This document shows, piece after piece, positions 56,873 to 64,000 of a DNA stretch of 64,000 nucleotides. How positions within the stretch are numbered: the first letter of the stretch is position 1; each line of letters begins with the position of its first letter. The DNA is from Ypsolopha sequella. Taxonomy: Eukaryota > Arthropoda > Insecta > Lepidoptera > Ypsolophidae. The translations under genes were made by a program, and so were the position numbers. The notes under the pieces are model-generated. The model saw only the letters and a program-made list of their open reading frames with translations, did no database searches and had not been told where the DNA came from. The stretch lies in assembly GCA_934047225.1 (NCBI GenBank), contig OW204000.1, forward strand, positions 14,464,001 to 14,528,000, in the 5' to 3' direction.

Positions 56873-59800
56873 AATTAAAATTATTAGGAAAACTTCCTAT
56901 CCTTAGGTAATGGTTTGAGCAGTGGAGATAATTTCCGGATCATGACATTATATCCAGTGGTTACATAACAATGTTAACAGATGATAGGCTTTCACTGATT
57001 TGTGAATTTGCCAACTCTTACCATTTGTTATGGAAGATTGATTTTATTTTCGCAATTTCAGTGCAGCCTGCTTGGTAGTTGAGACGAGTTCCACAAAATA
57101 AACACTAATATCACCAAAAAATATATATATTAATTCAAGTGTTCTGTTTCGATTAATTTTAAAAAGGCGTGTTATTCACAATCCGTCTGGGAAACCGCTC
57201 TTAACTGTATAAAAATGAACATACTGAATCAAAGAAATTAACGACTGAAAAAGATATGGCTATAAATAAGTTAAAATACACTGATTGAGACACTGATTAT
57301 GAACGAGTGAAAGAGATAGATATAAGTTAGAATAGGAGACACTGAATAAGATAAATCTCGCGCTTTCATTTTCTCATTTTTCGTGAAATTGTTAGTTGTA
57401 AGTATTGTGCGCAACTGCATATAACTTATACATTAGAACACTCATGCGAAACTATTACGAAACGAAAAAATAATCACTTGTGTCCCAATGACTCACATTA
57501 TGATACACTTGCACAAAATCCTATTGTATTTACAGGAAGTGACGGCATCATTATTAGTTTCTATAAAACCTTATGGGTTTCATGCTCGGATCTTTGTCAG
57601 ACTCTGTGCGCTCAAGAAAAAAAAAACTTATTGAAATGTGTGGTGATGACGTCACTATCACTATACGCCAAATGAAAGACATTAGCATCTTATTTTAAAA
57701 AAGCTATTCCTAGAAACGGTTTTCGGATTTTAAATATTGGCGAAAAAAAGAAGAGGCCAGTATTGTCCCTTGTTGTTGTTTTTTTTTTAATATGACTAAA
57801 GTAATTATAAAACTCAACCAACCGACAACAAAGAGATTCTAAAATATCAGAACACAAGAATGTGTGAATAACAAGATGACTCGAGAACACTTGATAGTCC
57901 AATCACAGAACGAAATAATAAGTGGCGCTGATATGTCATCTAGCCGCTAATAAGCTGCTACGAGGATGATGCAGCGCTCGCTGGACCGATATAGAGATGG
58001 GCGGCTATTGTTGTGCGGCTAGGTGGAAAATCGGCGGCTTCCGGGCGCAGTGCCACACGTATCCTATCTACCGAGCTTATCGCACATGCAGCGAAACTCA
58101 TCGGCGAAACTACAAAAGATGAACTGACCGCTTTGTTCCACGAACAGTGGCGTTCTTGTTTAGGTGAAACATTAAGAAAATTTTAACAGCATACATAACG
58201 AGTATTTACTATGTAAACTTGTTTTTAGGGTTCCAACATCTAAAAAAATCCCTAATTATAATAAACCTTGATGTTTGCCTGTCTGCCACGGCAAGCAAAA
58301 AGCCAAAATTTGGACTTTATTATCGCGGAGAGCAATCAATTTTTAATTTGATTACACCTACCTGTTTTTTAAACGCTGTAAGGTTCAAGGATGGGATGTC
58401 CACGCTTTCCACGATAGATTCGTAGGAAAAAGAAAAAGAGCATTTTCAATGAGGTATATTTTGAAAATTTATGTGGTGTCTCAAATAAAGCAGATTACAC
58501 GTACATTACTAAAAGGGTATATACTATATAACGAGCGAGCTAGCTCGCAGTGGGATCTGACAGGATGTGTTGTACTTTGGGTCTTTGTTTTATTCCTTTT
58601 TCACTTCCCTAAACTTAACATAGGTATAAATTAAGGCAGGGGAGCTCTGAGCTTCGTAGAACACTCGCTTGTCGTGCCGGAGGTACTGTGACGATAAATT
58701 AACTATACTTAAAGAAAACGACACCATGTCTCCAAGGAGAGTCCAATGGAGAGTCCTGAAGCAATACCTTCACTTCGAGAGGACCCGAGAAGGTATCTCA
58801 CTCGTGTTTTGTTTGAAAGATCTTATATACTGGATCTGTATTCATTTTTGGAAAACACATCGAATTTCGATGGGAAAACACGAAATAAATCAGTCAATAC
58901 GACGTATGTCGATCCATAAAGTTTATCGATTAACAATTAAACACGAACAAATAGTCCTTTAACCGAACTATAAGACCTAACCTTACCTAAACCTAACATA
59001 TTGCCTAGCTATATGTTACAGTACATTGACAAAAGTCGTCCATTGTGTTTACAATATACACTTCCCAGACTTTGTACAATTTACATAACTTCGTTTGTTC
59101 AAGTTATTTGTTTTGATCATTCTGCAGTACCAAAGCGAAGCCTCGATTCAGGAATAACCCAAACGTCAACCTTATGATAATAACGACATACGTAATGAAT
59201 TTTAATGTCAAATCACACCAACTAGGTATAAACAATGAAATCGATTAAAGAAACAGACAATTCGAATCGGTGTTCTTTGTAATGTTTATCAGGCCAAGTA
59301 CGTGTTAATGTTCAATGCAATTGGTCACAGCCCCAGCTCATGATCCAAGGACTTTATGCTTCTTTAAATGTTTACATTCCGTGGCATTGGCTACCAAAAA
59401 TATTATGACTTTATGATTCAATAGTCTGTCTATTTCAACTTTGTATTCTATACGTAGATATCAAAAAACTATGTCCACGTCTCCGACCTTATATGGAGAC
59501 ACTTTTTAAGGTCAACCCGGCACAAAGACTACGAGTAAAGCAACAACAAAGAAGGCGTCTATTCTTTGAAAAAGAATACTTCACTTGAATTTGTACATCG
59601 ACTTAGCATCTCAATAGGTTTAAGAAATAGAATGTGTGCGTTAACAAACAGCAATATACAAGACAGGAGTTTATTTGAAAAAGAAAGTAATAGAGACACC
59701 GAGGTCTTAAAATAATAATCAGCTTTGGTATATTTCAGTTGGAAGTTTTATAAACTTCCATTGTTATCTGTCTCCTTACTTTCCGCAAAGTACTTTCCCA

Positions 59801-61652
59801 GGCTTTATAATGTAAATACTTGTACTTAAGTATTTACTTAACAGCTGATTGTATGAGAAAGGTGTAAGCTGTTGCATGAGAGTGCTACATTCGAAATCGA
59901 ATGTGTGTTCAGGCAAGAGATGCAGTCAAATATGGCGGCGCCGGGTTCAATGACCTCGCCACTTTCGCCAGTAGTCATAACATAAATTGCCACACTAGCT
60001 AGGTACACTTATTAACCTGAGATTACCGATGACCTTTGCTCGGCGACGTTCACCGTCCAATCCACCACCACCATCGCTAGTGCTCTCTAAGTTATTAAAA
60101 CTTTAAATAAGAACTGGGAAAGCGATTTTGTACACAAATCGCCGATTCGTCATTGTTTTTAACGCCATGGACAGTGGCGTGAGACATGCAAATTCAAAAT
60201 GTCAACAAGTAACAATTAAAAAAGTACCTTAGCACAAAAATGTAGTTGTTCGTAGAAAACATAATTTCACGAAAACCATGGTTACGAGATTCTAAGTCAG
60301 TTCCATGTCAAAACAATTAGAGTGTTTCGAAGTGCCAATTCGTACAACCTTCCGAATAGCCCAATTTATACCAGCTGGCAAGTTGCATGTCAGAGAAGAG
60401 CTTGTTTCTGTAATAGGATTCGAGCTTTGCGCAATATTGTGATGAAGACATTCAAGGTGAGCCGGTTGGCTGTGACTATGCGGACTTGGTGAACCTATAC
60501 ATTGTGTACCTTAACACTTATAAGCGTACATATACCACCACTCTACAGCCTGTGTACTACTATTATATAACTATAGGTAGATAAATAATGAGCTCAGGAC
60601 AACATATACTGTTGTAGAGATAGCCATATTCAGAACGTTGAAGTGTACGTAATGGAAGTACCTGGACATGAAAATGATAATTTTTCCTTGTGGAAAAAAA
60701 TCATAATGATTGTTATGAAATCTCGAAACGTTGCAATAGAACGTGGTTCTCAAGGTGACTTGAGCGGTGAACTGCGACGTGGGACATGATCAACTCATGC
60801 GCTGCAATCCATTTGAATACTTGCCGACCTGCTACAACAATAACGAAGCACGATTTACATATTTAGCTTCAGAATATTTTGCTTTTTGAGTTCATTGTTT
60901 TAAATGTTATGCTACACGAAATAAAATCTATGGAAGATGCTACATAGACAACAGAAGAATTGATAATTTAAACTATTCTCGTCTTCTATAAACCCGTGGT
61001 ATTTCAAAAGGTGCAATCGCGCTCCATATCTAGTTTTTGTCGAATATGATTGATTACTGTATGATAGATTGCATGTTGTAGAGTTATTTTTATTTACGAA
61101 TACAAAACCCAAATTGATTATTTTTTAAATCTACTAAGGCAGCGCTGCGAAGAATAAACAATAAAACTATGAAATAATAATATCAACAACCACGCAATGC
61201 AAGTATTATTTCAATCAGTAAATATTACGACGTATTTACATGTCACGACGTATGACAACCTGAAATTAAGCACTGCAATTTAAAGGTGTTATTGATAAAC
61301 TAGTCGCATGCAATCAATCATCTTTAATTTATAGAAGACAACCCGGGTTTTTTTTTACGTTAACAATTCTATTAACGTTTCAATTGTCGTTTTTCCCACT
61401 ATGAAGGTGTTTAGATAATTAAATTTTTCTCTTTACATGCTCGAAAAACTTTTACTTACCTTACTAAAGTGACTGTCAACAAAACCTATTTTAAAGCCAA
61501 TGATAGGTTTCAGATGAACACAGGCATTCTTTTATCTATCGTTGCTCTAGACTCTCTGTCGTGCTTTGTAGCCCAGCTACTGGCTAGGATGAACGGGCCC
61601 AGTGTACAAGAGGGAGCCGCCATCTATCTACATACTAGTGTAAGATACTTAC
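56873..61652. other. Large intron, no gene recognised
   Basis: This is most of the 6.1-kb intron between the exons at 61653 and 55570. I see no exon with paired splice sites and coding composition. A GC-rich patch lies at 57955-58110. The stretch 57365-57430 resembles 5390-5475 plus 5742-5790 without the MITE at 5474. The open frame at 58669-58962 shows no family features. Confidence 0.45.
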
Positions 61653-61865
61653 AGGTAGTAGTCCATCATTGCCATATGCTCGTCCCTCGAGAGCCAGCTC
61701 CTTGTCGAGCATGGCATCGAGCTGCTCCAGCTGGTGGCATGAAGCGCGCGCCGCGACCCAGCTGCTGGCCAGGATGAACGAGCCCAGGATAAATGAGGAA
61801 GCCACCACCGTTAGCGCGATGATCCTCGCGATTTGTACTGAGTTAGAGCCGCGTTTGTGGTAAGC
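61653..61865 (-). CDS. Type II membrane protein gene, transmembrane exon (first exon seen)
   Basis: The exon is 213 nt: acceptor ..TTTTTTCCAG before 61865, donor GTAAGT after 61653. It is phase 0 at both ends. It encodes AYHKRGSNSVQIARIIALT, a hydrophobic span at about residues 15-39 (IIALTVVASSFILGSFILAS) and then ARASCHQLEQLDAMLDKELA. Positive residues (HKR..R) before the span and a Glu/Asp-rich part behind it predict the N-terminus in the cytoplasm (type II). No ATG is present, so the start lies in an upstream exon outside the window or undetected. The Cys and the heptad-like LEQLDAMLDKEL after the span could support dimer formation. I think this is a conserved insect membrane protein but cannot name it with confidence. 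Confidence 0.88.
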
Positions 61866-62352
61866 CTGGAAAAAATAAATGGGGTTATAAATAATCGAAA
61901 GTATTTTTCATCTATGCAGGTTATAAAGGTTTTGGAGGTGTATTGGTCAGGTTTACAAACAACGTGTGTGGCGACGAGGGGAACAAAAATACTGAACGCA
62001 ACCACGACTACAACTACTGCCCCGGGTCACTTAGCTAAAAGATCGATACAGCTATAACTAATCGTTATTACTCGAAAAATATTGAGTTTCATTATAGTAG
62101 TAGTAGGTACATAACAAAAATATAAAACCAGTGTTTTGATATAATTCTAAGAGTGTGAGGTTCCCGTATATCAGAGGCAACATCGTCAATATTGTTAGTG
62201 TAAACGATCTTAATTTTATTTATATTCATTGAATATATTATATTTCTAAATTTGTGGGACGGTACAAGTGATTTTCTAATCATTAAAGTTTAAATTTTTG
62301 TTTTTGTTTCTTGTAAATTTTGGATAACTTGTCAATTTATGACTTGAGAATT

Positions 62353-62518
62353 TAACACTAATCAAAGTCTTCTTGTACGAGTTCCACTATTTTATTTCTG
62401 TAATTATTGCGACTAGTTTCGTCTATTTGACATCGTCGGGCTGATTAGACGAAACTTGTCGCAATAATTACAGAAATAAAATAGTGGAACTCGTACAAGA
62501 AGACTTTGATTAGTGTTA
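62353..62518. repeat. Near-perfect long hairpin (73-bp arms)
   Basis: Arms 62353-62425 and 62446-62518 are complementary at 72 of 73 positions (mismatch 62414/62457) around a 20-nt spacer. The sequence is not one of the MITE families seen elsewhere in the window. If transcribed it would make an almost fully paired RNA. Confidence 0.9.
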
Positions 62519-62786
62519 GAATGAAGTTCCATCAAGGAGTCACACCTTACAGTATAAATTAATTGAGAATTTAAACCTAATGTAAATGTTGCAACGAGTA
62601 TTTAAATAATATATAGACAAATTATAACATCATATTTCTGATTATAACATCATATTTCTGCGGCCTAGGTGATATATGTAATCTACCCATAAAAAATATA
62701 AAATGAGTCAAATATTTTTTTTAATTTTTTTCGTAGACATAGCAGGAACTGAATCCGATACAAAACATGATGATGACAGCATAATA

Positions 62787-63062
62787 CATATACAGGATGT
62801 TAAGATGAAGTCGCGGAAGCTGAAAACTGGCAATAGTACTAAGTCCATACAAAAAACTTTCCGTGAAGAAAAATTGAGATTTCTAGAAAAAAAAATCAGT
62901 TGTTTCATACATTTTCATCGGGTAGCTATGTAACTTTTCTATGGAACAGCTGATTTTTTTTCGCGCTTTTAGGGTATTCTCTATAGTAAAAGTTGTTCAT
63001 ATGGACGAGTCATATCTATCGCCAGCTTCCAGCTTCCGCAACTTCATCTTAACACCCAGTAT
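62787..63062. mobile_element. Inverted-repeat MITE with TACAGGATGTTAAG ends
   Basis: The left end TACAGGATGTTAAGATGAAG and the complement of the right end (TACTGGGTGTTAAGATGAAG) differ in a few bases, and the pairing extends through 'GCGGAAGCTG' and 'CTGGCRATAG'. TA flanks it. The window begins inside another copy (1-109). Confidence 0.75.
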
Positions 63063-63104
63063 AACGCCTTAACGTACCTTCCGAAGCACGTAAACCAAAC
63101 ACTA

Positions 63105-63175
63105 ATGTGCCATTACGGGATTTGAACCTGTGACCTCCGGCTTAGTGGTCGATACGTTCGAACCAATATACCTCA
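63105..63175 (-). mobile_element. tRNA-derived SINE head, fragment
   Basis: On the minus strand a B box GGTTCAAATCC lies 3' of tRNA-like 'CCACTAAGCCGGAGGTCACA'. The 5' half matches no standard A box well. A decayed tRNA or SINE fragment. Confidence 0.45.
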
Positions 63176-63700
63176 TTTGTATTTGAACATTATGATAATG
63201 GAAAAGGTTATGAGATCTCAATAAACTACTGTTTTCCACCAAAAACACCCACGATTCGGTCACAACCCTCAAGAAAAGTAAAAAATCGTTGGGAAAATTG
63301 GTTGTCAAACGTGATTGTGCAGTAACTTCAGGCCACTACGAACCACCATGGTATGGACTATGGTGGTTGGTGGTGGTTTGACACTTCAATGGTCGTCCGT
63401 ATGGGTTTATTCGGTTTGTTTACGTAACCGACTTACCAACGATAGCTGAGCGTGGTGAATCTGTTTATTTTGATAACCATACTCATTGACATGACATAAT
63501 TATTACACTTAAGTAAACTAGTAGTTATCCTCAAACTATGAACTAGCGATGTACCTTTTACAACCCCATATATGAGCTCATGTTCAAACTTAAAATTCTT
63601 TTTGTCTCGTTTACTCGCCTACCAAATGATGACGTTCCGATCAACGATACTTGAATTATCGTCGGACAAACATTCATACATACATACATACAAAGGCCGT
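63176..63700. other. No gene recognised
   Basis: Intronic or 5' flanking DNA of the minus-strand gene. There is a small TGGTGG palindrome-like cluster at 63340-63380 and (CATA)n at 63673-63692. Confidence 0.4.
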
Positions 63701-63870
63701 ACTGGGGCTCTACCGCGTAATTCTCATTTGTATCAACTTCAAGCAAATGCATGCGAAATTCAACGCGTGCAAAAGAGATGGCATGTTAGGCGGGCGTCGT
63801 CGCACGCACGTCAAATTTCAATCTCAAGTTGATGTTGATGTAAATGAGAATTACGCGGTAGACCCACTGT
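63701..63870. mobile_element. MITE with CTACCGCGTAATTCTCATTT TIR
   Basis: CTACCGCGTAATTCTCATTT at about 63710-63729 is exactly inverted at 63843-63862. The outer bases (ACTGGGG/ACAGTGG) are similar. The element is about 170 bp. Confidence 0.7.
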
Positions 63871-64000
63871 TCAGGTATAGACCCGGAGAACTTCGTTCGC
63901 TCGTTCAATAAATCGAGTTTCTCGAAGAAAATAAAATAATTTCATCATAGAGAGTCAGTGAAGCGGTGCTTTACCATCAAGCAGTAACTGTGTAGGTGCG

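Noticed and set aside
63102..63308. Minus-strand frame ending in PEVTGSNPV-like residues
   Set aside because: This is a translation of a tRNA-like SINE head with its B box, not a protein.

Overview
The window looks like a piece of a lepidopteran (moth or butterfly) nuclear genome. It is AT-rich, gene-sparse, spliced with GT-AG introns, and filled with repeats of kinds that are common in Lepidoptera: interspersed repeats with 'AGGGTTCCGTA...CACTTGGCCGG' ends, repeats ending in 'GCGGGCGAAGCCGC...AAAGCTAGT', tRNA-derived SINE heads, and RTE-like and Jockey/CR1-like non-LTR tails. The lepidopteran assignment rests on recalled repeat types; no search was run.

Two genes are well supported. (1) A multi-exon minus-strand gene. 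Five internal exons at 61653-61865, 55391-55570, 44696-44874, 43249-43392 and 36762-36942 have canonical splice sites and join in perfect phase (0, 0, 2, 2, then 0 outgoing) into 299 continuous codons. The fragment encodes a probable type II single-pass membrane protein: a basic cytoplasmic flank, one transmembrane helix, an Ala/Pro linker, an acidic Ser/Asp/Glu stretch, a region with two cysteines and a Pro-rich segment. The start and end of the gene were not found. (2) A compact intronless plus-strand gene at 15721-16131 with TATA box and poly(A) signals. It encodes a 136-aa secreted precursor with multibasic sites, possibly a prohormone. It may lie inside a later intron of gene 1, but this cannot be shown here.

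Layout. 1-15 kb: layered repeats, including a non-LTR reverse transcriptase remnant split by a TTAA-flanked foldback element. 15.4-16.6 kb: the secreted-precursor gene. 17-32 kb: repeats, a large diverged inverted-repeat region (19.2-23.0 kb), a tRNA-like gene with a T7 terminator (26.55 kb) and one unexplained ORF (27.8-28.1 kb). 32.2-34 kb: a 5'-truncated but open LINE reverse transcriptase inserted in another retroelement. 36.7-61.9 kb: the membrane-protein gene, with introns of 1.3-10.5 kb full of MITEs. 62-64 kb: its upstream flank or intron, with a near-perfect 73-bp-arm hairpin and more MITEs.

The most unusual structures are the tandem copies of one coding exon together with its splice donor (42.90-43.39 kb), the long hairpin at 62.35 kb, and several families of inverted-repeat elements that can be aligned to one another within the window. 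No complete autonomous transposon, virus, CRISPR or bacterial-type system was seen.
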